From Verrucomicrobiota bacterium (GTDB lineage Bacteria > Verrucomicrobiota > Verrucomicrobiia > Limisphaerales > UBA1100): a stretch of 55,246 nt of DNA. Of this stretch, positions 1 through 8,565 are shown in pieces; position 1 is the first letter of the stretch; each line of letters begins with the position of its first letter. The position numbers and the translations under genes were made by a program. The notes beneath the pieces were generated by a model that was given only the letters and a program-made list of their open reading frames with translations, was not told the DNA's origin and made no database searches. The stretch is from NCBI GenBank assembly GCA_028343615.1, contig JAOLZA010000009.1:1-55246 (forward strand). Direction: 5' to 3'.

Positions 1-194
1 TGGACCACTACCGCCACAACGACACCGGCGAAGACAACGCTGACGCGCATCTCAAACGCCAAGTAATGGGCCGTGAAGTGGTGGTGGCCATCACCAAAGG
101 GCGACTGCATTTCGGCCCGTGGGAGCAGGTTTTTTACGGCGAGTTCGACGGGCGACGCCGCAAGCGGTTACTGGTCAAAATTATTGGCGAATAG
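1..194 (+). CDS. YjbQ/UPF0047 family protein, C-terminal fragment
   Basis: The reading frame enters the window at base 3 and ends at the TAG at 192-194, giving about 63 C-terminal residues. The stretch [18 protein letters not shown] followed by [18 protein letters not shown] matches the C-terminal half of the YjbQ (UPF0047) fold, including the conserved His in the AHLK segment. Family members are small cytoplasmic proteins; some show secondary thiamine-phosphate synthase activity, but the physiological role is unsettled. The N-terminal half lies outside the window. The next gene starts 27 bases downstream on the same strand but encodes an unrelated exported protein, so shared function is unlikely. 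Confidence 0.8.
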   Translation, partial: DHYRHNDTGEDNADAHLKRQVMGREVVVAITKGRLHFGPWEQVFYGEFDGRRRKRLLVKIIGE

Positions 195-221
195 TCGGTC
201 GTGTGGTATCGTCTCAGCCCG

Positions 222-3056
222 ATGAAACCGCACTGGGTCATTTTGTTTTGCTTCTTGACCACCCCAATTTTTGCGGCCGACTTTTCCAAACAAGACCGCG
301 CGTGGTGGGCCTATCAGCCCGTAGTTCAGCCAGCCGTGCCAAAGGTTGGTGATGGCTGGGCACTCAATGATATTGATCACTTCATCGCACGGCAATTGGC
401 CACGCAAAAGCTAACCCCGGCCCACCCAGCTAACCGACGTACTCTAATTCGCCGCGTATCGCTGGATCTTATCGGCCTACCGCCGACGCCGACGGAGGTG
501 GCAGTATTTCTTAGAGATTCATCACCGGATGCTTACGAGAAACTGGTTGACCGCCTTTTGGCAAGCCCGCGCTACGGCGAACGGCAAGCGTCACTCTGGC
601 TGGACCTCGTGCGCTACGCCGACTCCGATGGCTACCGTGCCGATCACTTCCGACCCGAGGCATGGCGCTATCGTGACTACGTCATCAAATCCTTTAACGC
701 CGACAAGCCATACGACCGTTTCGTGCGAGAGCAGTTAGCAGGTGATGAGATTGCCCCGGGCAATCGCGATGCGCTAACGGCCACAATGTTTTTACGTCAC
801 TGGATCTACGAGCATAACCAACGTGACGTGGAAACCCAATGGGCGGAAATTCTTGCTGATGTAACTAATGTCACTGCCGATGTCTTCCTAGGCCTGGGCA
901 TGCAATGCGCACGCTGCCATGACCACAAGTTCGATCCCATTCTGCAAAAGGATTACTACCGCATGCAGGCTTTCTTCGCGCCGATGCTGCCGCGCGCGTC
1001 GATGCCTGTGGGTACGGTAGCTGAGCGCACAACGCATTTTGAAGCCACTAAAAAATGGCTCAAAGAAACAGACGACTTACGCCGCAAAGTGCGAGCCATT
1101 GAGCACCCCGTATTACTGGAACACGCTACTCGCGAGGGGTTCGATAAGTTCATCGATAAAATCAAGGCAATGATCCAAAAGCGACCCGAAGACCGCACGT
1201 CTTACGAGCGGCAGATCGCTGAAATGGCATCGCGTCAATTCGATCTGGAGCAATCCAAATTATCCGACCACCTCAAGGGTGCAACTAAGGGGGAATGGGA
1301 AAAGCTTCGCGCTGTATTGAAGCCACTTGATGCAAAGAAGCCAAAACCTTTGCCTCAAATCAAGTTTGTAGTGAGCGACGCCGGCCCTATCGCGCCAGTT
1401 ACGCGTATCCCAAAGAAAGACACCGTTGTGCAACCGGGCTTTCTCACATTGCTGGATCCAAGCAGAGCGCGCATCTCGCCGCCGCCGATAGGGTTGCAAT
1501 CCACCGGCCGCCGCACGGCACTGGCCAACTGGATCACACGCAAGGATAACCCCTTCACCGCTCGCGTTTTGGTTAATCGCCTCTGGCAACAGCACTTCGG
1601 CCGAGGACTGGCCACCAACACTAGCGACTTTGGTAAGCTTGGCACACCGCCCACACATCCGGAACTTTTGGACTGGCTGGCCACGCGTTTGGTTTCCGAT
1701 GGCTGGAGCATTAAGAAGTTACACCGCTTGCTGGTTACCAGTGCCACCTACCGTCAATCCAGCACCAATTCCGGCGCGGAACAGATTGATCCAACCAACA
1801 CATGGTTTGGACGTGCCTCTGTGCAGCGCATGAACGCCGAGCAGGTACGTGATAGTTTGCTATTCATGGGCGACCAACTGGATTTGAAAGAAGGGGGTCC
1901 TAGCTTGGATACTGCCAAATCAAATCGCCGATCAGTTTACCGAAAGGTAATGCGCAACAAACCAGACGAAGTGATGCACGCCTTTGATACCCCTGACCAC
2001 ATTTCGCACATACCTCAACGCAGCGTGACAACTACCCCTATACAGTCACTCTTACTGATGAATAGCGACTGGACCCGCCAACGCTCGCTAGGATTCGCTA
2101 GACGATTAGCGAAGCTATACCCCACTGATCCAGCCGCGCAAATCCGCGCCGCGCATGAACTTACCACTGGCCAGTCCGCCACGGATTCACAAATCGCCCT
2201 GGGCTTAGCCTTTTTAGCGCCGGCCAACCGACCAGTTATTTCTCAAAAACAAGTCGCCACCGAGGTCGGCGAGCTGAAAACTACCAAGCACACAACCGCT
2301 GCGGTGCTTTCACCAAAGGGGCCACAAAGAAGTCTTGAAGTGAGTAACCCCGGCCCTCTGCCCGAAGGTGATTTTACTGCCGAAGCGTTCATTCAACTGA
2401 ATTCGCTGTTCGCCGGCGCCTCGGTGCGCACGATTGTTTCCCAATGGAACAGCAGTAAGTCCTCACCCGGTTGGTCACTCGGCATTACCAGTGCCAAAAG
2501 CGCATATCAACCCCGCAACCTGATCCTTCAGTTGATCGGCATACCACAACGCGGTGATCACGGCTACGAAGTGATCGCCTCCAATCTGCGGCCAGAATTG
2601 AATAAACCGTACTACGTGGCGGTGATTTTAAAATTCGATGACACCGGAGCCGGCAAGGCAACCTTTATTTTACAGGACTTAACTAAGCCCGATGCCCCAC
2701 CAAAAATCACCACCAAAGCGTACGCCAAAAACAAACATTACGCTACCAAACAGAAGCCCACCATTGGTGGCCGGGCGCAGACGCAGCACCACTCATGGGA
2801 TGGCCTGATTGGAAATGTGCGCCTGACTAACCGTGCACTGAGCTTGGAGGAATCCTTAATCCAAAAACCAGCCGCCGACTCAGATACCCTCGCCCACTGG
2901 CAATTTACCAAAGCAGATTTTTATGGCGACAGTTCAGCTAACAATAACACACTACAGGTAGTCGGTGCCCCAGCCCAAATGGACCCGCAACTCATATTGC
3001 TCACTGGATATTGTCAAGTACTACTGAACTCGAATGCGTTTCTATACATTGACTAA
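222..3056 (+). CDS. Exported DUF1549/DUF1553 (PSCyt2/PSD1) protein with an inserted LamG-like domain
   Basis: The start at 222 is preferred over an ATG at 201 because it begins directly with a signal peptide (MKPHWVILFCFLTTPIFA). The protein has 944 residues. A DUF1549 domain covers roughly residues 40-255 and contains CARCHDHKFDP (residues 229-239), a CxxCH motif that could hold a covalent heme. A DUF1553 domain starts near residue 420 (GRRTALANWITRKDNPFTARV). Between about 705 and 898 a concanavalin/LamG-like segment interrupts DUF1553; the usual DUF1553 ending (GYCQVLLNSNAFLYID) follows as the last residues. Biochemical function of the family is not established. The DUF1501 partner starts two bases after the stop, the usual pairing in Planctomycetes and Verrucomicrobia, which suggests joint export and action in the periplasm. 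Confidence 0.88.
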   Translation: MKPHWVILFCFLTTPIFAADFSKQDRAWWAYQPVVQPAVPKVGDGWALNDIDHFIARQLATQKLTPAHPANRRTLIRRVSLDLIGLPPTPTEVAVFLRDSSPDAYEKLVDRLLASPRYGERQASLWLDLVRYADSDGYRADHFRPEAWRYRDYVIKSFNADKPYDRFVREQLAGDEIAPGNRDALTATMFLRHWIYEHNQRDVETQWAEILADVTNVTADVFLGLGMQCARCHDHKFDPILQKDYYRMQAFFAPMLPRASMPVGTVAERTTHFEATKKWLKETDDLRRKVRAIEHPVLLEHATREGFDKFIDKIKAMIQKRPEDRTSYERQIAEMASRQFDLEQSKLSDHLKGATKGEWEKLRAVLKPLDAKKPKPLPQIKFVVSDAGPIAPVTRIPKKDTVVQPGFLTLLDPSRARISPPPIGLQSTGRRTALANWITRKDNPFTARVLVNRLWQQHFGRGLATNTSDFGKLGTPPTHPELLDWLATRLVSDGWSIKKLHRLLVTSATYRQSSTNSGAEQIDPTNTWFGRASVQRMNAEQVRDSLLFMGDQLDLKEGGPSLDTAKSNRRSVYRKVMRNKPDEVMHAFDTPDHISHIPQRSVTTTPIQSLLLMNSDWTRQRSLGFARRLAKLYPTDPAAQIRAAHELTTGQSATDSQIALGLAFLAPANRPVISQKQVATEVGELKTTKHTTAAVLSPKGPQRSLEVSNPGPLPEGDFTAEAFIQLNSLFAGASVRTIVSQWNSSKSSPGWSLGITSAKSAYQPRNLILQLIGIPQRGDHGYEVIASNLRPELNKPYYVAVILKFDDTGAGKATFILQDLTKPDAPPKITTKAYAKNKHYATKQKPTIGGRAQTQHHSWDGLIGNVRLTNRALSLEESLIQKPAADSDTLAHWQFTKADFYGDSSANNNTLQVVGAPAQMDPQLILLTGYCQVLLNSNAFLYID

Positions 3057-3058
3057 CT

Positions 3059-4477
3059 ATGTCAAAGAGTTACCCCACAAACACAAGGCGTGATTTTCTA
3101 CTGCGCGGCGGAGCAGGCTTCGGTGCTTTGGCACTAACTGGTATGCTCTCAGGTGATACCGCGTTCGCTACTGATCGCGGTAATCATGATTCAATCAAGC
3201 AGCCGCATTTTACCCCCACTGCAAAGCGCGTGATCTTCCTTTTTATGGAAGGCGGCCCAAGCCATATGGATTTGTTTGACCCCAAACCATTAATCCAAAA
3301 GCTTGCCGGCCAACGTATGCCGGAAAGTTTTAAGCGGCCTATTACCGCCATGGGCGAGACCGAATCACCGATACTTCCTAGTCAACGCCAATGGAAACAA
3401 CATGGCAAAAGCGGCCTTTGGGTCAGTGACTGGCTGCCACATACCGCTAAATGCGTAGATGATATCGCAGTAATCCGATCCTGTTGGACAAATGGCATCA
3501 ACCATAGCGGTGGGGTATGCCAAATGAATTCTGGGCAACCTCTAGGTGGCCGACCGAGTCTCGGTTCGTGGGTCAATTATGGTCTTGGCACCGAGAATTC
3601 CAACCTCCCCGGCTTTGTCGTGATGACCGACACCTCAGCTACGCCCACTAACGGCCCACGTAACTGGAGTGCGGGCTTCATGCCCGCAGTACATCAGGGT
3701 GTGAGACTTGATCACGGTGTATCTCCGATCAAGCACTTAGGCCTACCTGAGGGAGTAAGCCAAGAAATGCGAAATAAGCAGCTAGAACTATTACGCCAGC
3801 TTAATGAAAAACACCTTCAGAATCGGAAAAGCAATACCGAGCTTGAGGCACGAATCCGTAGTTATGAACTGGCTTATAACATGCAAGCAGCGGCACCTGA
3901 AGCAGTCGATCTCACTAGGGAAACAGAAGCAACCAAGAAGCTGTATGGTTTTGGAAATAAGGATACGGAACCATTCGGCCGATGCTGCCTTCTAGCCAGA
4001 CGACTAGTCGAACGAGGCACACGATTTGTCCAGATTTATCATGGAGCAGGAAGCAAATGGGATTCCCATTCCAAAATGGAAGCAAATCACAGTCGGCAAT
4101 GCCGCCAGAGTGACCTGCCCACTGCCGGTTTACTCAAAGATCTTAAAGCCCGTGGCCTACTCAATGACACTCTAGTCATTTGGGGTGGTGAATTTGGCCG
4201 CACCCCAATGAGCGAGAAAGGGGATGGGCGCGACCATAACCCCACCGGATTCACCATGTGGATGGCTGGTGGCGGGGTAAAGGGCGGACAGGTCATTGGT
4301 GCAACCGACGAATTGGGCCTCTGGGCCGTAAAAGATCGACTTCACGTTCACGATTTACACGCCACTATTCTACACCTTATGGGCATCGACAATCTCGACC
4401 TCATTTACCGCTACAAAGGACGCCCCGAAAACCCAACCATCAATGAAGGCGAGGCATACCGGAAAATCACGCGGTGA
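3059..4477 (+). CDS. Tat-exported DUF1501 family protein
   Basis: A protein of 472 residues with an N-terminal twin-arginine signal ([20 protein letters not shown]), so it should be exported folded. The body is typical DUF1501: [18 protein letters not shown] near residue 60, an [13 protein letters not shown] segment and a [19 protein letters not shown] segment towards the C-terminus. DUF1501 belongs to the alkaline-phosphatase/sulfatase-like fold, and these Asp/His-rich segments lie where metal ligands sit in that superfamily; no substrate is known. It begins two bases after the DUF1549/DUF1553 gene and is almost certainly co-transcribed with it. A GTG at 4474 overlapping its stop was considered as the start of the next gene and rejected. 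Confidence 0.9.
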   Translation: MSKSYPTNTRRDFLLRGGAGFGALALTGMLSGDTAFATDRGNHDSIKQPHFTPTAKRVIFLFMEGGPSHMDLFDPKPLIQKLAGQRMPESFKRPITAMGETESPILPSQRQWKQHGKSGLWVSDWLPHTAKCVDDIAVIRSCWTNGINHSGGVCQMNSGQPLGGRPSLGSWVNYGLGTENSNLPGFVVMTDTSATPTNGPRNWSAGFMPAVHQGVRLDHGVSPIKHLGLPEGVSQEMRNKQLELLRQLNEKHLQNRKSNTELEARIRSYELAYNMQAAAPEAVDLTRETEATKKLYGFGNKDTEPFGRCCLLARRLVERGTRFVQIYHGAGSKWDSHSKMEANHSRQCRQSDLPTAGLLKDLKARGLLNDTLVIWGGEFGRTPMSEKGDGRDHNPTGFTMWMAGGGVKGGQVIGATDELGLWAVKDRLHVHDLHATILHLMGIDNLDLIYRYKGRPENPTINEGEAYRKITR

Positions 4478-4532
4478 ATTTATCCCTTGCCTTTTCTCGG
4501 CCAAACAGCCATTTTCTGATCACGCATAACGG

Positions 4533-4553
4533 TTCCGCACTCAGCGGAAGTGC
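4533..4553 (+). promoter_or_regulatory. Two mutually exclusive small hairpins in the leader of the RRM gene
   Basis: Between the DUF1501 stop and the ATG at 4585, TTCCGC (4533-4538) can pair with GCGGAA (4544-4549) around a five-base loop. Alternatively GCACT (4537-4541) can pair with AGTGC (4549-4553). The two stems share bases, so only one can form at a time. RRM proteins of this type are cold-regulated in cyanobacteria, which makes a temperature- or self-responsive leader conceivable. Both stems are short, and this is a structural observation only. Confidence 0.3.
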
Positions 4554-4584
4554 CGTGTATGCCAATAAAAAAAATAACAGTAAA

Positions 4585-4980
4585 ATGGGTAATAAAGTGT
4601 TTGTAGGAGGCATCCCTTGGGCGGCCTCGGATCAAGATCTACGGGATCTTTTCAGCGAAATAGGTGAAGTCACGGACGCCGTGATTCTTCAGGACCGGGA
4701 GACCGGCAAGTCAAGAGGGTTTGGGTTTGTAACCTACGCATCAGATGACGACGCCCAATCCTCAGTCGAAAAGTTCAACGGCCACGAATTTATGGGCCGT
4801 GAACTCACCGTGAACGAAGCCCGCCCTCGTGAAGAACGTAGCGGCGGCGGCGGCGGCGGCGGCTACGGCGGCGGCGGACGTGGTGGCGGCGGACGTGGTG
4901 GCGGCGGCGGCGGCCGACGTGACGGCGGCAACAACAAGCGCGCCCGACGCGACTTCGAAGGCGGCGGCGGCGGTTGGTAA
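4585..4980 (+). CDS. Glycine-rich RNA-binding protein (single RRM)
   Basis: A protein of 131 residues. The start at 4585 ([12 protein letters not shown]) places the RNP-2 motif KVFVGGI at the very N-terminus, as in bacterial Rbp proteins; the longer frame from the GTG at 4474 would add a tail unlike the family. RNP-1 is [10 protein letters not shown]. The RRM covers about residues 3-80 and is followed by an Arg/Gly tail with many RGGGG units ending in GGGGGW. It is expected to bind single-stranded RNA in the cytoplasm, possibly as a chaperone. It sits 107 bases after the DUF1501 stop and is followed by a hairpin terminator at 5029-5066, so it may be a single-gene transcript. The tail is encoded by GGC-rich repeats prone to length change. 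Confidence 0.9.
   Translation: MGNKVFVGGIPWAASDQDLRDLFSEIGEVTDAVILQDRETGKSRGFGFVTYASDDDAQSSVEKFNGHEFMGRELTVNEARPREERSGGGGGGGYGGGGRGGGGRGGGGGGRRDGGNNKRARRDFEGGGGGW
4841..4916 (+). repeat. GGC/GGT trinucleotide-rich repeat encoding the Gly-rich tail
   Basis: Consecutive GGC codons, interrupted by TAC, CGT and GGT codons, make up the linker after the RRM. A shorter GGC run follows at about 4960-4974. All repeats stay in frame, so slippage in multiples of three would alter only tail length. Confidence 0.75.
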
Positions 4981-5009
4981 ACCGAACCGCTAAGGCAGAT
5001 TAGCCCACG

Positions 5010-5492
5010 CTAGTTTTCATTTTTCAACATGCGCAACCTGCCTTGAGCGGGTTGCGCATTTTTATTGAGGCTGTCCATCAGCGAAGGGATATTTTCTGGC
5101 TCGGCTCCAGCTTTTGATTCACCCGACGTGAGCGCCGATTTGAGCGCGCCCTCCACCAACTGCGCGCAATGGATTTTCATCGGCGGCAATGCACCGAGAT
5201 CGCCGGTGAGTTCATCATGCCGCAGTGCCAAAGCTTCCTCGGCGGTTTTGCCGCGAATAAGTTCCGTGGCCATACTCGCCACCGCGATCGCCGTCTCGCA
5301 GCCGAATGATTGGAAGCTCGCTTGATCGATGACCTTGCGCCCGTGATCCTCTTTGAACTTCACCCACAGACGCAGCATCTCGCCACAATCGGAATTGCCC
5401 ACCGTGCCCATCTGATCAGCATCAGCTAGCTCACCCATATTTTTCGGATTCGCGATGGCCTCCTTAATTTTCTGCTCGAGTGATTCGTCCAT
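5010..5492 (-). CDS. NifU N-terminal/IscU-type Fe-S cluster scaffold
   Basis: A protein of 160 residues, last gene of the SUF operon. The three cluster-ligand cysteines of the IscU/NifU-N fold are present: C36 (GNSDCGEMLRL), C65 (QSFGCETAIA) and C109 (MKIHCAQLVEGAL). In most homologues C65 is followed by Gly-Ser; here it is Glu-Thr. The Asp that often follows the first Cys-Gly is Glu. It should accept sulfur from SufS and assemble [2Fe-2S] or [4Fe-4S] clusters in the cytoplasm. The gene starts 15 bases after the rhodanese fusion, the largest gap in the operon. Having this scaffold together with SufE and SufBCD means two candidate sulfur acceptors share one operon. The C-terminal 35 residues beyond the fold are low in complexity. 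Confidence 0.85.
   Translation of the reverse strand: MDESLEQKIKEAIANPKNMGELADADQMGTVGNSDCGEMLRLWVKFKEDHGRKVIDQASFQSFGCETAIAVASMATELIRGKTAEEALALRHDELTGDLGALPPMKIHCAQLVEGALKSALTSGESKAGAEPENIPSLMDSLNKNAQPAQGRLRMLKNEN
5029..5066 (+). terminator. Rho-independent terminator of the RRM gene, lying inside the opposing coding sequence
   Basis: ATGCGCAACC (5029-5038) and GGTTGCGCAT (5050-5059) form a perfect 10-bp stem with an 11-base loop, followed by a run of T on the plus strand. It lies 49 bases after the RRM stop. The same bases encode the C-terminal residues of the convergent NifU-like protein, so the hairpin is constrained by both functions. Confidence 0.75.
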
Positions 5493-5507
5493 TTTGATTC
5501 AAAATTT

Positions 5508-6056
5508 TTATGAAAATTCATAACGCGACACTGACTCATCCACCTCCAAACTCCACGCATCAATACCGCCGCGCAAGCAACGCACATTCTTCAAACCGTG
5601 CCCCAAATAATACGCCGCCGCATCCAACCCCTGCTGACCTTGATGATCGATAATCACAAACGGAGTTTCCGAATCCCATTTGCCCATAATTTCCTGCATC
5701 AAATCGCGTGTCATGTGTGTGGCCCCCTCGATGCGTGCCGCGTCAAACTCCTCCCGCGAGCGCACGTCCAGCAACTTTAAATCCGGCGTGGTCGCCAGCT
5801 CATCCCGCAACGCCTCGGGCTCTACCAGAATTTTCTGATCCGCCGCGTGGCTTGACTGAATTTCTGCTAACACCTCTGTAATATCCAGATCATTATTCCG
5901 TTTGCAAACGCCGCCCAACGTCTCGTCCATCTTAAACCCGCAACTTGAACAGCCGCCGATGTGATACTTCCGAAACAACGCCCGCCGCGCGCCAGGGAAA
6001 ACCGTCAGCACCTCCTCCATAGCGGAGTGGGCGGAAATATCTGTGTTCATGCTCAT
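5508..6056 (-). CDS. CxxC redox-disulfide (DUF1858-like) domain fused to a rhodanese domain lacking the catalytic Cys
   Basis: A protein of 182 residues. Residues 12-70 resemble the short hybrid-cluster-protein-associated/DUF1858 domain: a hydrophobic helix, then YHIGGCSSCGFKMDETLGGV with C36 and C39, and a further C51. Residues 78-175 are a rhodanese fold (LLDVRSREEFDAARIEGA, LRGGIDAWS). At the active-site loop the sequence is IIDHQGQQG: Asp137 replaces the sulfur-carrying Cys and Gln142 the usual Arg. Classical sulfurtransferase activity is therefore unlikely from the rhodanese half; the CxxC half could be the redox or persulfide-carrying part. It is placed between sufS and the scaffold gene, four bases after the sufS stop, so a role in Fe-S assembly is likely but undefined. 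Confidence 0.75.
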   Translation of the reverse strand: MSMNTDISAHSAMEEVLTVFPGARRALFRKYHIGGCSSCGFKMDETLGGVCKRNNDLDITEVLAEIQSSHAADQKILVEPEALRDELATTPDLKLLDVRSREEFDAARIEGATHMTRDLMQEIMGKWDSETPFVIIDHQGQQGLDAAAYYLGHGLKNVRCLRGGIDAWSLEVDESVSRYEFS

Positions 6057-6060
6057 GTAT

Positions 6061-7281
6061 TTACCTTAACAGATTAATGACTTTTTGCAGCACTTCAATA
6101 AAGCGATCCACCTCGCTTCGCGTGTTGTAAAAATAGAAACTCACGCGGGCAGTCGCGGGCACACCGAGCTTTTCGTGCAACGGTTGCGTACAGTGATGGC
6201 CAATACGGATGGCCACGCCCTGCTGATCGGCGAGCGTGGCGAGATCCAACGCGTGGACGTTCTCAAAAATAAAGCTCACCAAACCGCCGCGGTCTTCTGT
6301 TGGTCCGAAAATGCGAACGCCCTCGAATCCGCTTAGCCGCTCTTTTGCGTAATGGGCCAATTCGGTATCGTGTGCATGGATGGCGTCGAGGCCAATAGCG
6401 TCGAGGTAGTCGAGTGCCGCGTGGAGCCCTGCCGCGCCGGCGACGTTGGGTGTGCCGGCTTCGAATTTATGCGGAGGCACATTAAATTCCGATTTATGAA
6501 ACTCAACTTTGGAAATCATTTCGCCACCGCCTTGGTAAGGCGGCATCGCTTCCTGCAATTCACGCCGCGCAAACAATGCGCCGATGCCTGTAGGCCCACA
6601 GAGTTTATGACCGGAAAGGGCAAGGAAATCGCAACCAAGCGCCTGCACATCCAGCGGCATATGACCGGCGGATTGAGCGGCATCGACGAGCGTCACTGCG
6701 CCGGCAGCTTTGGCTTGGGCGCAGATTTCGGCCACGGGATTGATGGTACCGAGCGCATTAGAAATGTGTGTAAGCGAAACAAGTTTTGCCCCTTCGAGCT
6801 GCCCGTCGAAGTCACTGAGGTCAAGCGTGCCTTCATCGCCAGTGACGGGGATGAACCGCAACTTCGCACCAGTGCGTTGAGCAAGCAGTTGCCACGGGAC
6901 AAGATTGCTGTGGTGCTCGAGTTCCGTGAGCAAAATCACATCGCCCGCACCAAGATTGACTGTGCCCCAAGTGGCGGCGACAAGATTGATTGCTTCCGTG
7001 GTGCCGCGTGTGAAAATAATGTCCTCGTGAACGGGCGCGTTGATGAACTGCGCCACACGATCGCGCGTGCCCTCGTAAGCGGCGGTGGCGCGATTGCTCA
7101 GCTCGTGGATGCCGCGATGCACGTTGGCGTTGTCGTGCTCATAATAATTCTGAATTGCATCGAGCACCGCGCGAGGCTTTTGCGTGGTAGCGGCGTTGTC
7201 GAAATACACTAATGGATGGCCGTTAATTTCCTGCGTGAGTGCGGGGAAATCGTCGCGAATGCCATCGGAGATTGCGCTCAT
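6061..7281 (-). CDS. sufS: Cysteine desulfurase SufS
   Basis: A 406-residue class V aminotransferase-fold enzyme that removes sulfur from L-cysteine, leaving a persulfide for Fe-S assembly. The PLP lysine is K226 in LSGHKLCGPTG, and the persulfide cysteine is C364 in IGHHCTQPLHEKLG. Length and both positions agree with E. coli SufS as I recall it. NAATTQKP near residue 29 is the usual N-terminal signature. It is cytoplasmic. The start overlaps the stop of the Rieske ferredoxin by four bases, so translation is probably coupled. SufE, encoded three genes upstream, is the expected partner. Confidence 0.97.
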   Translation of the reverse strand: MSAISDGIRDDFPALTQEINGHPLVYFDNAATTQKPRAVLDAIQNYYEHDNANVHRGIHELSNRATAAYEGTRDRVAQFINAPVHEDIIFTRGTTEAINLVAATWGTVNLGAGDVILLTELEHHSNLVPWQLLAQRTGAKLRFIPVTGDEGTLDLSDFDGQLEGAKLVSLTHISNALGTINPVAEICAQAKAAGAVTLVDAAQSAGHMPLDVQALGCDFLALSGHKLCGPTGIGALFARRELQEAMPPYQGGGEMISKVEFHKSEFNVPPHKFEAGTPNVAGAAGLHAALDYLDAIGLDAIHAHDTELAHYAKERLSGFEGVRIFGPTEDRGGLVSFIFENVHALDLATLADQQGVAIRIGHHCTQPLHEKLGVPATARVSFYFYNTRSEVDRFIEVLQKVINLLR

Positions 7282-7592
7282 TCGACCTCCAACTTAATTT
7301 GGCCATCCTCAATTTGCACTGGATAAACCGTCACGCCGCAAGTCGCGGGCGCATGCAAATGTCTGCCGGTGGCCAGCTCGAACTCCGCATAGTGCCACGG
7401 GCAGCCGATGTTGCCACCCTCGAGATAACCCTCTGACAACGACGCACCCGCGTGCGGACATTCATCGTCAATGGCGTGAAATTTTCCGGCCACATTGAAA
7501 ATCGCGATACGTTTTTCACCGAGTTCGAAGGCTTTACCCTTGCCCTCGGCGATTTCGTTCACGCTGGCAATAGTCGTGGCGACGCTCATCAC
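7278..7592 (-). CDS. Rieske-type [2Fe-2S] ferredoxin of the SUF operon
   Basis: A small protein of 104 residues with a Rieske fold and no signal peptide. The cluster ligands are C45 and H47 (DECPHAGASL) and C64 and H67 (IGCPWHYAEF), in the CxH...CxxH pattern. It resembles the soluble non-heme ferredoxins of bacterial dioxygenases and NirD-like proteins. Similar small Rieske proteins occur in other suf operons, where they may supply electrons for cluster assembly; that role is inference here. The start is ambiguous between two adjacent ATGs (7592 or 7589). It overlaps sufT at its start and sufS at its end. Confidence 0.9.
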   Translation of the reverse strand: MMSVATTIASVNEIAEGKGKAFELGEKRIAIFNVAGKFHAIDDECPHAGASLSEGYLEGGNIGCPWHYAEFELATGRHLHAPATCGVTVYPVQIEDGQIKLEVE

Positions 7593-8134
7593 ATCATCCC
7601 CAGTTCGAGCCGCGCGGCTTCAGTCATCATCTCGCGGGTCCATTGCGGTTCCCAAACGAGTTCCACGGCCACTTCGTTGACCGTTTCGACACAAAGAATC
7701 TTATTTTCCACGTCGGCTTGAATCGTCGGGCCCATTCCACATCCGGGGGCGGTGAGCGTCATTTTCACACTCGCCTTGTGGCCGCCGTCTTTCAAGCCCT
7801 CAAGATGGCAGTCGTAAATGAGGCCTAGGTCAACTATGTTCACGGGAATCTCCGGATCATAGCAGGTTTTCATTTGCTCCCAAACTTGTTTCTCCAAATC
7901 CTCAGCTGTCTCAGCTTTTTTGACGGACGTACTTTGCACTTCCTGCCCGATGGCGGCGGCATCCTTGCCATCAATCCGAAACATATTGCCATTCACCACC
8001 ACGGTGAACGTGCCACCGAGCGATTGGGTGAGCGTCGCCGTCTCACCTTTTTGCAGCGTGACGCGCGTCCCCGAGGGGACCACCGACGCTTCCACATCGC
8101 GCTCGATCGCCACCGTTTCGGCTTGGCCCATCAT
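7589..8134 (-). CDS. sufT: Fe-S cluster assembly protein SufT (DUF59/MIP18 domain)
   Basis: About 181 residues when started at 8134, where the ATG overlaps the sufE stop (ATGA); the frame stays open further upstream, but that extension is merely antisense-biased sequence. The N-terminal half (VPSGTRVTLQKGETATLTQS) is the SufT-specific extension. The C-terminal half is a DUF59 domain with TCYDPEIPVNIVDLGLIYD and TAPGCGMGP, whose Cys is the conserved one of the family. SufT is involved in maturation of Fe-S proteins under high demand and acts in the cytoplasm. Translation is coupled to sufE upstream and to the Rieske gene downstream. Confidence 0.93.
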   Translation of the reverse strand: MMGQAETVAIERDVEASVVPSGTRVTLQKGETATLTQSLGGTFTVVVNGNMFRIDGKDAAAIGQEVQSTSVKKAETAEDLEKQVWEQMKTCYDPEIPVNIVDLGLIYDCHLEGLKDGGHKASVKMTLTAPGCGMGPTIQADVENKILCVETVNEVAVELVWEPQWTREMMTEAARLELGMM

Positions 8135-8565
8135 TCCGTTGCCTCCACCTGAATTGCTTGGGCGAGTTCGCGAACGCGCTGCACCATCGCGAATAGTCCG
8201 TTCTTGCGCGTGGGGCTGAGATGCGCGGCAAGCTGCAGTTGATCGAGCAGCACTTGGCAATCGATGGCCAAAATTTCCTTCGCGGTTTTTCCCGAGTAAA
8301 TGATGAGCAACACCGCGATGAGCCCCTTCACGATAAACGCATCACTGTCGGCCACGATGGTGATGCGACCAGCGGCTTCGGGCCGCAGTTTCATCCACAC
8401 CTGCGCTTGGCAACCATGCACGCGATTGACTTCTGATTGATCAGCGGCGTCCATCGGTGGCAATTCCTTGCCGAGATCGATAAGATAACCAAAGCGTGAT
8501 TCCCAATCACCGAGCAACTCAAAATTGTCAGCTAATTCATCGATGCTGTTGAGGGTAACACTCAT
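8131..8565 (-). CDS. sufE: Sulfur acceptor protein SufE
   Basis: A protein of 144 residues, the usual SufE length. The active cysteine is C52 in NRVHGCQAQVWM, which takes the persulfide from C364 of SufS and passes sulfur to the SufBCD scaffold. The segment IVKGLIAVLLIIYSGKTAKEI and the following SPTRKNGL are typical of the fold. It is cytoplasmic. It overlaps sufD by four bases at its start and sufT by four at its end, so stoichiometry is probably set by translational coupling. Confidence 0.96.
   Translation of the reverse strand: MSVTLNSIDELADNFELLGDWESRFGYLIDLGKELPPMDAADQSEVNRVHGCQAQVWMKLRPEAAGRITIVADSDAFIVKGLIAVLLIIYSGKTAKEILAIDCQVLLDQLQLAAHLSPTRKNGLFAMVQRVRELAQAIQVEATE

Noticed and set aside
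4474-4584. A GTG start at 4474 for the RRM protein
   Set aside because: The extra 37 residues have no RRM similarity, and the ATG at 4585 begins directly at the RNP-2 strand.
6352-7212. A 286-codon plus-strand frame opposite sufS
   Set aside because: It is antisense to a textbook cysteine desulfurase and has no recognisable sequence.
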